Assembly: GCA_000447185.1 (NCBI GenBank)
Contig: KE647086.1
Location: 1 to 12,001, forward strand
Direction of reading: 5' to 3'
Source of the DNA: Vairimorpha apis BRL 01
Taxonomy: Eukaryota > Microsporidia > Nosematidae
DNA: 12,001 nucleotides
Translations under genes and position numbers: made by a program
In this document: positions 1 through 7,832 of the stretch, piece after piece
How the letters are laid out: each line of letters opens with the position of its first letter
Position numbering within the stretch: position 1 is the stretch's first letter
Notes under the pieces: model-generated
What the model was told of the DNA's origin: nothing
What the model saw: only the letters and a program-made list of their open reading frames with translations
Databases searched by the model: none

Positions 1-588
1 CATTGAGCCGCAACAGATCTCAGCGTGCAACGACGTACAGAAAAACATATAATAATAATAAAATATTTAATAATAAACAAAAGTCTATATGTTCAAGAGG
101 TAGTATCCTAGAAGAGTTCTTCTCTTCAGGACGCCTACCTGCGGCTAATGCCACAAAAGCAAAATCAGTTCGAGCCTATAGTTGATTATTATGATGAAAT
201 AGAAAAGGGCATACAAATATATAGTCATATACACTCTTTAAATGGCAGAGAAACTCAAAAAAAATTCGTAGAAGTATTTCATAGAGTTTGGGTCATTTAT
301 CTATCTTGAAATATTAAAACAGAATATGCAAAAAGCAAGTCCTTTAAAGATTTTTGATTACCTTAAAGACCTAGAAGAGGGAATTCTTTTACAAGGCAAG
401 TTATCCAAAATGAAGCTTAATAATAACTGATTTAATTACCAATATGACAATAACTATAAAGGACCTTCTAGTGGTATATATATGGTCAACGATAATAATG
501 CTCTGTTCATTATATGAGAACACACAATACTAGAGATTATGCGCTAAAAAATAACTTGAAAAAAGATATGAAAAAGTTGGATCCAAAG
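1..588 (+). pseudogene. gag remnant with zinc-knuckle trace (5' end outside window)
   Basis: Gag would form the particle shell and bind element RNA. From about 112 to 301 frame 1 reads a charged helical segment (DYYDEIEKGIQIYSHIHSL). After a one-base shift, frame 2 continues at 302-427 (KIFDYLKDLEEGI). Both align with copy B gag (KYKESIEKRLLEYTH and IYDYLFKIECELI). At 499-540 frame 1 gives CSVHYMRTHNTRDY, a CX2HX4HX4(C) zinc knuckle of the non-canonical gypsy type. The last ligand is Tyr (TAT at 538), where TGT/TGC is expected. Stops lie at 109 (TAG) and 428 (TGA), with further frame changes at 493-499 and near 588. The first 110 bases align poorly. The identification rests on position, the knuckle and the match to copy B. 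Confidence 0.7.
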
Positions 589-601
589 CAATAAATCATA
601 A

Positions 602-975
602 CGAAAAAAGGGTCAAAACTTTAAAATTAAAGGAAGAATAGGGGGAATAGACAAAATTATTACTTTATATGACGGGTCTAATGAAAACTATATTTGCGAA
701 GCCGTAATAAAAATTTAAAACTTAACACTTATGAAACTAAGGCAAAAAATGTTAAATTTTAATGAATATAGTGCTTGTGAAATTACTAATATTAAAGTCA
801 AAGAAAAGATCGAAATTGGTAAAGATGAATTTATAGTAGAGTTTTATGTTTTAAAGAGATTGCCAGTAGCAGTTATAATAGGATTGTCCTTTTTGGAAGG
901 TAATTATTGTGTATAAATTATGAAAATAGAACCATGCGTATTAAGAATAAAACAGTAGCCTTTAAAAAAGGATAA
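602..975 (+). pseudogene. retropepsin-like aspartic protease remnant
   Basis: The protease would cut the Gag-Pol polyprotein. Frame 2 (602-916) has an N-terminal strand (KIKG at about 626), the active-site region TLYDGSNENYI (about 659-691) and the typical C-terminal strand and helix LPVAVIIGLSFLEG (about 859-900). The family motif is D-T/S-G. Here the sequence reads D-G-S, so the Thr/Ser codon between Asp and Gly is missing, and catalysis should be lost even without the stops. A TAA interrupts at 716. A shift at about 913 moves the frame to 1, where INYENRTMRIKNKTVAFKKG leads to TAA at 973 and then into the RT frame. Copy B keeps only the first strand of this domain (7283-7348). Confidence 0.75.
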
Positions 976-1615
976 AAGTTCAACCACGAAATTTTTAACC
1001 AAAAGTTGAACGAAATATTAAATAATTCTTCTACCATTTCTAATGATGAACTAAATAAAATCCTTAAATTTTATACCAGTGTAAATAACAACTTTAAAAG
1101 TATTAATGCCACCCCAGTAAACTTTATCATTAAGAACAATTTTAAAGTAATTCAATCAAAGGGCTACCCAGTACCTGCAAAATACTACCAACAAAAAAAA
1201 GATTGAAAAAACTTCTAAAAGAAGATATAATTGAAAAAAGTAATTCCAATTTTACAAACCCAACCTTTTTTAAAAGAAGAAAAATAGCGATTTTGAAATT
1301 TGTTATTGATTTTAGAGAATAAATAAATATATTGAAGATGACTCATAGGTACTACTCAAAATATATGACCGCTTAAGAGAAATGGGAGGCAGCTAATATT
1401 TTAGTCAGCTAGAATAAGCAAATGGATTTAACCAACTAAATATTTACGAAGTATCAAAGAAATACACTACTACTTTCATGCTTTTAAGGAACCAATATCA
1501 ATATAAAAGAGTTTCTTTTGGCATTAAACTTAGACCGAAAATTTGCCAATGGTACATTAGCGAGATACTCTATGATATATATAATTGCTTTGTGTATATA
1601 GATGTGTTGTATTCT
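976..1615 (+). pseudogene. reverse transcriptase remnant, N-terminal and core part (first copy)
   Basis: RT would copy the element RNA into DNA. Frame 1 (976-1203) contains the lead-in FKVIQSKGYPVPAKYY. An A-run at about 1192-1199 shifts it to frame 3 (1203-1319; LLKEDIIEKSNSNF, then FVIDFRE). A lost base at about 1320 gives frame 2 (1322-1603), with NKYIEDDS, a motif A region FSQLE-stop-ANGFNQ, a motif B region RVSFGIKLRP (about 1508-1537) and motif C FVYID (1589-1603). Stops are at 1346 (TAG), 1394 and 1415 (TAA). The motif A catalytic Asp is Glu (GAA at 1412), and motif C has one Asp where gypsy RTs have YxDD. The order and spacing of motifs make the family certain. The enzyme is dead. Confidence 0.88.
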
Positions 1616-1747
1616 TACCAAATGCTTTTCTTATTTTAATTTATTTGTTAATTTATTTTTTAATCGAAATTTACAATTTCTGGAAATAATAAAATAAAAG
1701 GGATATTCCCTAAGGATAGCTCATTAATTCACACTACAACATCTATA
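1597..1747. repeat. short imperfect inverted repeat inside the RT interruption
   Basis: Bases 1597-1611 and 1735-1747 are reverse complements apart from two extra bases on the left arm. The inner 7 bp read TGTTGTA and TACAACA, which resembles LTR termini. No direct duplication of flanking bases is seen, and there is no TATA box or other LTR landmark between the arms. This could be a small hairpin, the scar of a template switch, or chance in AT-rich DNA. Confidence 0.4.
1604..1746. other. unassigned AT-rich DNA splitting the RT motif C region
   Basis: After the YID motif at 1595-1603 only a few RT-like codons follow (VL.YS, to about 1615). Up to about 1746 the sequence then has no RT similarity that I can see. 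It is bounded by the inverted repeat at 1597-1611 and 1735-1747. A short open stretch at about 1698-1764 shows no recognised motif. The segment may be foreign sequence or badly decayed RT. Confidence 0.5.
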
Positions 1748-1872
1748 GGGCACGGAATGCACTAAATTTAACCCCATAAAGCATGTCGATTATAAAAATA
1801 AAATTTAAAAATAAAAGTATTTAAGAATATTATTTTAAGTTCGCCTCCATACCATGGGGATTCGACAAGATT
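1747..1872 (+). pseudogene. second, diverged RT motif A-B fragment
   Basis: Frame 1 at 1747-1776 reads RARNALNLTP and frame 3 continues with IKHVDYKNK. Frame 1 resumes at 1825-1860 with EYYFKFASIPWGF. This matches the gypsy RT stretch from just after motif A (family pattern x-AFNxIPI..D..) to motif B (YxF..MPFG). The distance from NALN to PWG is 96 nt, against 93 nt between NGFN and SFG in the first copy (1421 and 1514). That agreement makes chance unlikely. About 25 codons normally lying between motifs B and C are missing before INIVIYTKS at 1870. The fragment is too diverged from the first copy to be a fresh tandem duplication. Confidence 0.6.
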
Positions 1873-2250
1873 AATATTGTAATTTACACGAAATCTAAAG
1901 AAGAGCATATAAATGTGCTCGGAACGGTTTTTAAAATATTATTTAACCACAAGGTAAAAATCAATTTTGATAAAAGCAGATTTCTACAAAAGGAGTTAGA
2001 CGTATTAGGTTATAAGATAGATAAAGAAGGCATATATCATAAAACTAAAAGTTTATAAAGTAAAATATCTGATAAAGAGGTTAGAACAAAGAAAGATGTG
2101 CAAAGACTTATGGGCATAATCAATTGGTATAGAAAATTTATTCCGAATCTATCCACAAAAATGGTTAAAGTAAGTAACCTACTCAAGAAAGAAGATATAT
2201 ATTGTCACGGGAAATGAAACAAATGATTAAAGATATTAAGCAAGTGATTT
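1870..2250 (+). pseudogene. reverse transcriptase remnant, thumb and connection
   Basis: Frame 1 from 1870 to 2214 begins with the strand after motif C (NIVIYTKSKEEH). It continues with FKILFNHKVKINFDKSRFLQ, the gypsy landmark VLGYKID (about 2008-2028), and the connection motif LMGIINWYRKFIPNLS (about 2110-2157; family pattern FLGL.NYYR.FI). One TAA interrupts at 2056. Near 2200-2215 two single-base shifts move the reading to frame 3 (EMKQMIKDIKQVIF, 2211-2252). The residue where the second Asp of YxDD would stand is Asn (AAT at 1873). This is the best preserved part of the RT. Confidence 0.85.
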
Positions 2251-2640
2251 TTTAACGTAAAATTAAGGTCACCGATTGCACAAAAAATTGTTTTAGAATG
2301 CGATGCTTTAGATATAGGATTGGGGCTAGTTTTGAGGTAAGAAAATATGATATTATTCAAAAAAACTAAATGGAGCAGAACTCATTATAGTATCGTCTAA
2401 AAAGAATATTCATCCATACTATTGGCTTGTATTTATTTTAAGAACATAATACAAGGAAACTATGTTGAGATTTATACGGATATCCGTAATTGATTGTTCA
2501 ATAATAAAAGAACAACATCCAGAATTATTAGATGGAAATTGTTAATGAATGATTTTAATTACTAGATTAAATATATAGAAGGAAATAATAACGTTATAGC
2601 AGATACTTTATCGAGATGTTTGCAGATTGAATTAAAGAAA
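2251..2640 (+). pseudogene. RNase H domain remnant
   Basis: RNase H would degrade the RNA strand of the RNA-DNA hybrid. Frame 1 runs without shift. IVLECDALDIGLGLVL (2287-2334) corresponds to the family pattern DAS..G.GAVL and keeps its Asp at 2302. YSIV-stop-KEYSSILLA (2386-2427) corresponds to Y..VEKE..A. YTDIRN (2473-2490) keeps the TDx Asp, and YIEGNNNVIADTLSR (2572-2616) is the usual end of gypsy RNase H. Stops occur at 2338 and 2398 (TAA), 2491 (TGA) and 2563 (TAG). The one at 2398 falls where the family has Glu, one base change from GAA. A less conserved linker follows to 2744, with TAA at 2689. Confidence 0.88.
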
Positions 2641-2744
2641 GAGGACAATTACAAAAGATTAATATTAAAAAATTGTTTAGTTAGTTCATAAGAAAGACCA
2701 ATGCTTGATAACAAAAATAGACTTGTTATAAATCTAAAGCAACT

Positions 2745-3655
2745 ATGAGGATACTTAAGGATATTCACAAAGTATTAGATCATAGAGGGGTAACTACTAT
2801 GTTTAATAACGTAAAAGATTATTTACTCATAAAAATTTATTTAAAAATATTATGATGGTAGTAAGAACCTGCAACACGTGTACAAGAGCCAAAATTCATA
2901 ATTTAAAAAACAATAAAGAATATCACATTGTTGCAAAAGAAAATGGAGAAAGAATATCAATGGATATTTATGGTCCCTTTGAAACCAGCGATTTTAAAAA
3001 TGGAGATGTGAACGAGAAAGAATATATATTATCAATAACTGATGTCTACTCTAGGTATACAAAGATCCACTTCTTTAAACAAATAAAAACGCAAAATATT
3101 ATAGATGCATTGGACGAATGAAATTCAATATTTAACACACTAAGGATTGCAATTTCGGATAATGGTAAACAGTTTGATAATATCGACATTAGAAATTACT
3201 ATAATTCAAAAGATATTAAACAAATCTTAGTGCCTGAATATACCCTTAGTAGTAGTGATATATAGTATAAACTTAACAAAACAATCTCATTTATCTTAAC
3301 AATCAACAAGGACAAAGAAGTAACAGAGACAAAAAGGAAGTAGAAGATACGCTTAATAAAACTACAACAGAACCATATAGTAATCTTCACAAGCAATACT
3401 TTTTGGGTATGATTATTATGATGTTTTTAGAAGGAAAAATGATAAAAACTAAATATAGGCAATAACACAAAAAATACTTTATATAAGGTAGTTGATATGT
3501 TATAAAAACGTAAGTTTAATGCGCAAGCTTGATCCGAAGTATCAACATAGTCTACAGAAAATAATTAAAGTAGGTAAAAGAAGATACTGGGTGATGTTAG
3601 AATTTGATAATGGTTGGACACATGTGAGAAACATTAGACTTATAATGAGATGTAG
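2745..3655 (+). pseudogene. integrase remnant
   Basis: Integrase would join the cDNA ends to host DNA. The HHCC zinc domain is complete across one frameshift: His at 2766 and 2781 (frame 3, HKVLDH), then Cys at 2870 and 2879 (frame 2, CNTC). The catalytic core in frame 2 has ISMDIYGPF (first Asp at 2966), ITDVYSRYTKIHF, and ISDNGKQF with the second Asp at 3158. Exactly 35 codons on, the catalytic Glu position (3266) is Tyr (TAT), next to a TAG at 3263. The TGA at 3119 aligns with a Trp TGG in copy B (8243). Beyond 3337 frame 1 gives a weak C-terminal stretch. At 3525-3640 frame 3 carries a GPY/F-like module (KLDPKYQ, VGKRRYWVMLEFDNGWTHVRN). Confidence 0.9.
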
Positions 3656-3659
3656 TATG

Positions 3660-3672
3660 TGGTATAATACCA
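3660..3672. repeat. hairpin at the start of the copy A LTR
   Basis: TGGTAT and ATACCA are separated by one base. The same hairpin, with other arm bases, opens the other LTRs of this family. Confidence 0.6.
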
Positions 3673-3706
3673 AATTGAAATGTTAAAAAATTCAGAAAAT
3701 ATTTTG

Positions 3707-3714
3707 TATAAATA
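3707..3714 (+). promoter_or_regulatory. TATA box of the copy A LTR
   Basis: TATAAATA in the context TTGTATAAATA. The same words occur at 6355-6362 and 8881-8888 in the copy B LTRs, so this is probably the old LTR promoter. Activity is not implied. Confidence 0.55.
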
Positions 3715-3896
3715 TTTTATTTTTATAACTTAATTAATATTCATAATTTTGAAAATAAAACACAATACTTATCAACACAACCGAAGCCACAGTGCATTAG
3801 ACAGACAAGCTTACCCAAGCAGGAATTATAATATAAAAACAATAAATAATTTAATATAACAACGTTATATTAGGTGATCGCCGTTGTATCATCTAG

Positions 3897-4138
3897 GATT
3901 TCTTATCCTCGACGCGACTACCCGTAATAATGCTAGAAAAATGTTAATACTGTTGTTTGAAGTTTTTGTCGGTTCTCATCATTATTTGCTGTTTGCGCAT
4001 CCCTTAGGGGTTATTTCACTATTAATGCTTAACTTTTAATAAATCTTTCAATTTATGGATCAATATTAAATAATAAATTGAAATAAAGAATTATAAATTA
4101 ACATTTAAATAAACCTTTGAGGTGATATTGATATCACA
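3897..4138 (-). mobile_element. inverted LTR of the same family, abutting the copy A 3' LTR
   Basis: Read on the - strand from 4138, the sequence starts TGTGATATCAATATCACC, the hairpin start seen in the other LTRs. It then has CCCCTAAGGGATG (complement of 3998-4010), against GCCTAACGGAGATAC at 8899. Next comes AATAATGATGAGAA (complement of 3973-3986), one mismatch from 8928-8941, and TTACGGGTAGTCGCG near 3913-3927, against ATACGGGTCGCTC at 8994. Order and spacing match the copy B LTRs and the length (about 242 bp) fits. The TATA box has decayed. No Pol end lies on the - strand beyond 4138, so it is probably a solo LTR. Confidence 0.72.
4122..4137. repeat. hairpin at the start of the inverted LTR
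   Basis: GTGATAT and ATATCAC are perfect inverted arms around two bases. This is the best preserved hairpin of the LTR set apart from the one at 8775-8794. Confidence 0.65.
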
Positions 4139-6270
4139 TATAAACACACATAATCATAATATTAAAGATATTTTTATTAAATTAATCACTAGTTTTTTGA
4201 ATATCCAAAAATAAATTAAATTTAATAATTGCTTTTGAACATATGAGATTTAAAATAAATATAAAAATGTAAAGCACAGGTTAAACTTCTAATTATTAAG
4301 TTTAATAATTGTACAAATTAAATACGTAGTGCTTTAAAATGATTTTGTACATCGTAATTAAACTGAATAATTTTTAGCTTCTTATATATTAATATAATTA
4401 AATATTAAATGAAATCGTGACTATAGCTTGAGATAATTAAAAACTAATTTTAAATTATAAAAAAGTCTATGTTTTAATATAATACATAATAGTTATTAAG
4501 AGCAATTTATAATATTTATAGTAGCTTACTTTATTACAACTTGTAAAATAAATCAAATACTACAAATAAAAGTGAAATTGTTGAAATTTGCAATATTATG
4601 ATAGTTTTTTTAACAAAGCGATATATTGCAACAAATAATATTTTTTATAAATATATTATTTTGTTATTATTAAAAATTAGCAATGTGCATTATGCTAATT
4701 AAAAGTATATAATTCCAAATTTAAAAGACTTTAACTAAAAACTTGATTTACATATACTTGCTTTATTTTTTGCATTGTTATATTTGTTTAAATTTTTCAT
4801 ATCATAGTTATCAAATTATTTTGTAAAAGTTGAATTTTATTATATTTAAAAATTTCAAAACATATCAATATGATGAAGTTATTTAAAATATAGAATAATT
4901 TGATCATTTTTTATCTTATATCATCGTTTCTTATGAGTTCAATATTTTTTGAAAAAACAATTAGCTTCATTGTTTATTTTTATCTGTTAAATATACACAT
5001 CGCTCTTAAAATGAACTTGTAATTATTTAATATTTTGTGCTTAATTCTTTTTTATAAATAATTGTTGATACTTTTTTGATTTCTTTATATTTTTACAAAA
5101 ATTATTTCGAGTGTTTTTTTCTTTTATACCACAAAAATTAATTAAATTATTAAGTCGTAATTAAAAAACTTTAAGTTTTTAGGCAACTTTATCATTTATT
5201 ACTAATGCTATTTATATAATGTTCAGTTTCGTCAATAACTTATAACATAGTTTTTCTTCACTAATAATTATATTCTCACTGAAATCACACTAGAACTATG
5301 TTTTAAGTTATTAATATTTATTTGATTTAGTTTGATTTAACAAACTTATTTATTTAAACATTTTTAACAGTTGTGTTTTCATAATTGCGATTTTTTGTAT
5401 TGAAAATCATTAAAACATCTTTCAATTTATATAAAATGCTTTTTCAAATGTTTTTTTAATAAAATAAAATTTTGTATGTATGTTAATTTTATTATATATC
5501 TTGCATCGCTCAAAAAGACTAATTTTAGATCTTAAATCTAAATGTATAAATATCTAAAATATTCTTTATGTTTTTTATTATTTACTATTTTGTTTTAATT
5601 GATTTTTCTAACCTATTTTTTTATTCTTTAGATAAATGCATGTTATTATTACTTTTATGATAATTAAATATATATTTCGCAACTAAAAAAGACTTTATTA
5701 TAAATAGACGATACTTATTTTTACAGTAAATAAATAATATATAGTATTTTTTATAGTTACATTTTTATGATATTCTCCTTTAACAATAAGTCTTATAAAG
5801 ATTTAATTAAAATTTATTATTTGATATAAATGTCAATTTAAAATTAATAATAAAACAAACAAGTTGATATCTTTTATATCACAACTTCTTATACATGAAA
5901 ATTTCAAATGTTATAAATATCATATTTATGTATTTGTATAAACTTATTATTTTCATTAGTTTGTAAGATTATATACTCTGTTAGTTAAATAAAATCGTTT
6001 TTTACCTTCAACTAATATTTCCTTGTGTGGTATACAATTAAAATATATTTAAATTTAAAATAAATCTAAAGTTTTACAAAAATCAATAAATAATTTTATT
6101 TATCAGTCTATTTAACTCATTTCTTGAAATTTAATGTATTAATACAAAATTAATTGTGGTAAAAACAATTTAGAACAATAAAGTTAACATAAATTCAAAA
6201 AAAATAATAAAATATGAATCAAATTGTTTAATAATAAGATGTTTTTTAAAATTCCTTTTGATTTGGTATC
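4139..6270. other. AT-rich spacer without recognisable gene
   Basis: No open stretch with protein-like character, tRNA box, rRNA match or gag/pol motif was found on either strand. T clearly exceeds A on the + strand in the middle (one line counted, 5041-5100: 35 T and 18 A). The edges (about 4200-4450 and 5900-6250) are A-rich. It may be ancient transposon DNA decayed beyond recognition or simple intergenic DNA. Confidence 0.7.
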
Positions 6271-6271
6271 C

Positions 6272-6289
6272 GTGGTAAATATATACCAC
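6272..6289. repeat. hairpin at the start of the copy B 5' LTR
   Basis: GTGGTA and TACCAC are perfect inverted arms around six A/T bases. Confidence 0.65.
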
Positions 6290-6354
6290 ATTTGTTTATT
6301 TTTTTTAATTATTCTAATTTATCACTTGTTTTGTGTATTTCTAGAATTAACTTG

Positions 6355-6362
6355 TATAAATA
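6355..6362 (+). promoter_or_regulatory. TATA box of the copy B 5' LTR
   Basis: TATAAATA followed by CAAAACAAAC, kept in both copy B LTRs (the other at 8881-8888) and in the LTR of copy A. It would be the promoter for full-length element RNA. Confidence 0.6.
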
Positions 6363-6490
6363 CAAAACAAACCTCTAACGGAGATACATAAAAATATTAA
6401 GCGTGATGATGAGAAGAACAGACATTAAAGACCAACAAATTAAATTTTATTTATAGTTATATTTTAAATACGGGTCACTCCCGTTATAAC

Positions 6491-7279
6491 ATGTCATTTT
6501 GAATTCAAAGACGGAAATTCGAAACGAAAAATTTTAAACAAACATTACGCAGAGAGCGATTATATTGAACTGGAAAAACACATTCCAGGTACTGGTTCAC
6601 CCTAAAGGAAAAGATTTAATAGCATTAGATATCACACATAAGCATTTGAAGCAATTTGAAAAAATTGCAATGATTAATAAATAAACGGATGAGTAGATGG
6701 CACTTATATATCATGGTTTAATTATGGAAGAAAGAAAATAAGAATTGCCCAAAAATTTATTCATTAAATTAAGAATGGCAATATTGAACTTACTTTATCC
6801 ATAGAAAATAAAAGAAAAATTATATGAAATCTGAATAATACCAGCCAGATCAAATATTTAAGTATAAAGAAATATAAAGAATCGATCGAAAAGAGGCTAT
6901 TAGAATATACTCACGTCTGTAAATTAAAAAAGGGAGACAGCTTAAACAAATATGAAGAAGTTTTTATTAAAGGGCTAGGAGACTACACTCATTTGGAACT
7001 AACCAAGCTTAATTTAATAAAAATAACGCTGATTATATATATGATTATCTATTCAAAATAGAATGTGAACTGATCTCAATGGGATCAAAAGAAAAAAATT
7101 TTCAACACTCAGAAATAGAACGTTTGTTGAAAACCGAAACAAAGAGAAAATGGTGTCGGATACACAAAGATAATTATAGCCACACCTCTAAAGATTGATG
7201 AATGTTAAAACATGAAGATACAACTAAAGATGTCAATGAAATCACGACTAAAAATATGATAATCAAAGCTTTTAATGAA
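6491..7279 (+). pseudogene. gag remnant of copy B
   Basis: An ATG at 6491 lies at the LTR edge. One base shift later, frame 3 (6498-6602) reads FEFKDGNSKRKILNKHYAES and KHIPGTGSP. Frame 1 (6604-6681) continues with KGKDLIALDITHKHLKQFEK. Frame 3 (6687-7020) has YISWFNYGRKKIRIAQKFIH and KYLSIKKYKESIEKRLLEYT. Frame 2 (7022-7279) has DYIYDYLFKIECELISM. The zinc knuckle WCRIHKDNYSHTSKD at 7151-7195 (CX2HX5HX4) is followed by TGA at 7196, where the last Cys is expected, and a second TGA at 7199. Other stops are at 6690 and 6834 (TGA) and 6765 (TAA). The order and the knuckle agree with copy A gag. Each frame block is convincingly protein-like, but gag sequences vary greatly. Confidence 0.75.
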
Positions 7280-7282
7280 GAA

Positions 7283-7348
7283 AAGGGTCAAAATATTGTA
7301 AACAATAAAATAAAAGGAAACTTCACTAAACCATCAATTATAATAATC
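7283..7348 (+). pseudogene. first strand of protease, truncated
   Basis: Frame 2 reads KGQNIVNNKIKGNFTKPSII. It aligns with KGQNFKIKG and the following strand of the copy A protease (about 608-660). The similarity ends at TGA (7349), exactly where the active-site Asp should follow. This marks the left side of the large deletion in copy B. Confidence 0.55.
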
Positions 7349-7355
7349 TGAAAAT

Positions 7356-7832
7356 AAATATGTTAAGATTGATGAGGTAGAAAAATATAAATTAAATAAA
7401 AATGATAAAAGATCAAATAAAGACATTAAAAATGATAAACATAAAAAATGTGCTGGTTTGTAAAAACTAAAAAGTCAAACGAAATAGGATTTGATATCAG
7501 AGTCGAATAAAATTATTAATAAGAGAAAAACAAATTCCTACCAAACATGTAAAGGTATTTAATATGAACAATATTCACAAAACGAAAGATAAAAAGGAAT
7601 ACATAGCTAATGGGTCTTCAGAGATGAAAATTATCATAAGAATAATAAAAGTATTGAAAACGTCGAAAATAACAATGATAATATAAAACCATATCACATT
7701 TTGTCTAAAACTTATGTAGACAAACATTATAAAATCATAAGAAATAAATTTTTAGTTGAAAACTGAAAGTAAAATTTTTGATATTAATTAAAATAAGGAT
7801 AATGAACGAGAAAAGGTTTAAATGTTTTATAA
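7356..7832 (+). other. unassigned K/N-rich coding remnant between protease start and integrase
   Basis: Two stop-free stretches occur in frame 3: 7356-7460 (VKIDEVEKYKLNKNDK and on, very rich in Lys, Asn and Asp) and 7611-7763 (WVFRDENYHKNNKS and KPYHILSKTYVDKHYK). They look like decayed protein, given how often stops arise by chance at this base composition. I see no protease, RT or RNase H motif and no match to copy A. They may be rapidly varying spacer parts of Gag-Pol, or sequence acquired with the deletion. Confidence 0.4.

Larger units (their letters stand above)
1..3896 (+). mobile_element. Ty3/gypsy-type LTR retrotransposon, copy A (decayed, 5' end outside window)
   Basis: One element reads left to right as gag, protease, RT, RNase H, integrase and 3' LTR. 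This protease-RT-RNase H-integrase order is the Ty3/gypsy (Metaviridae) arrangement and rules out Ty1/copia, where integrase precedes RT. The window starts inside gag, so the 5' LTR is not seen. The reading frame changes at about 302, 499, 602, 913, 1203, 1322, 1870, 2211, 2251, 2745, 2825 and 3337, and several in-frame stops remain, so nothing can be translated at length. The 3' LTR was placed by homology with copy B at 6271-9022. Family and order are secure. The host is inferred only from composition. Confidence 0.9.
3658..3896 (+). mobile_element. 3' LTR of copy A
   Basis: The start was set by comparison with copy B. TAGTATGTGGTATAATACC at 3654-3671 matches TAGTCTGTGGTAAATAATTA at 8770-8789, the junction of integrase and LTR there. 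A TATA box lies at 3707-3714. The right end aligns as GGTGATCGCCGTTGTATCAT (3873-3892) with GGTCACTCCCGTTATAACAT near the end of the copy B LTR. The length, about 239 bp, fits the 226 and 248 bp of the copy B LTRs. The middle is strongly diverged. The exact right end is uncertain by several bases, because an inverted LTR begins immediately. Confidence 0.75.
6271..6496 (+). mobile_element. 5' LTR of copy B
   Basis: Direct repeat of 8775-9022. Shared blocks are the hairpin start, ATTCTAATTTATCACTTGTT, the TATA box followed by CAAAACAAAC, CTAACGGAGATACATAAAAA, the GAACAGACATTAAAGACCAAC region and TACGGGTCACTC near the end. The first base is C where the other LTR has the canonical T of TG. The right end (about 6493-6496) is set by loss of similarity. 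It overlaps a possible gag start ATG at 6491, which is ACG in the 3' LTR. Confidence 0.85.

Noticed and set aside
1204..1206. TGA as a recoded Trp in RT
   Set aside because: The preceding A-run (1192-1199) shifts the frame by one base. The correct frame 3 reads through this point without a stop.
3199..3396. Open reading frame of 65 codons on the - strand
   Set aside because: It lies antisense to the integrase remnant, whose + strand frame explains the sequence. The hydrophobic product is a shadow of A-rich coding DNA.
3681..3861. Candidate LTR with TGTTA...TAACA ends
   Set aside because: Comparison with copy B puts the LTR start at 3658 and its end near 3896. The TGTTA/TAACA ends are inside that LTR and have no counterpart in the others.
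3871..3930. tRNA-like look of the G+C-richer stretch CCGTTGTATCATCTAGGA and onward
   Set aside because: There is no T-arm (GGTTCRAATCC) or closing acceptor stem on either strand. The left half matches the end of the copy B LTR and the right half the end of the inverted LTR.
6015..6270. Another forward LTR beginning at TGTGGTATAC (about 6015)
   Set aside because: Only the first bases resemble an LTR start. The TATA box, CTAACGGAG block and terminal block are absent over the expected length.
6497..6540. Primer binding site after the 5' LTR
   Set aside because: No TGG-led stretch complementary to a recognisable tRNA 3' end follows the LTR. The gag-like frame begins almost at the LTR edge, so the priming mode cannot be stated.
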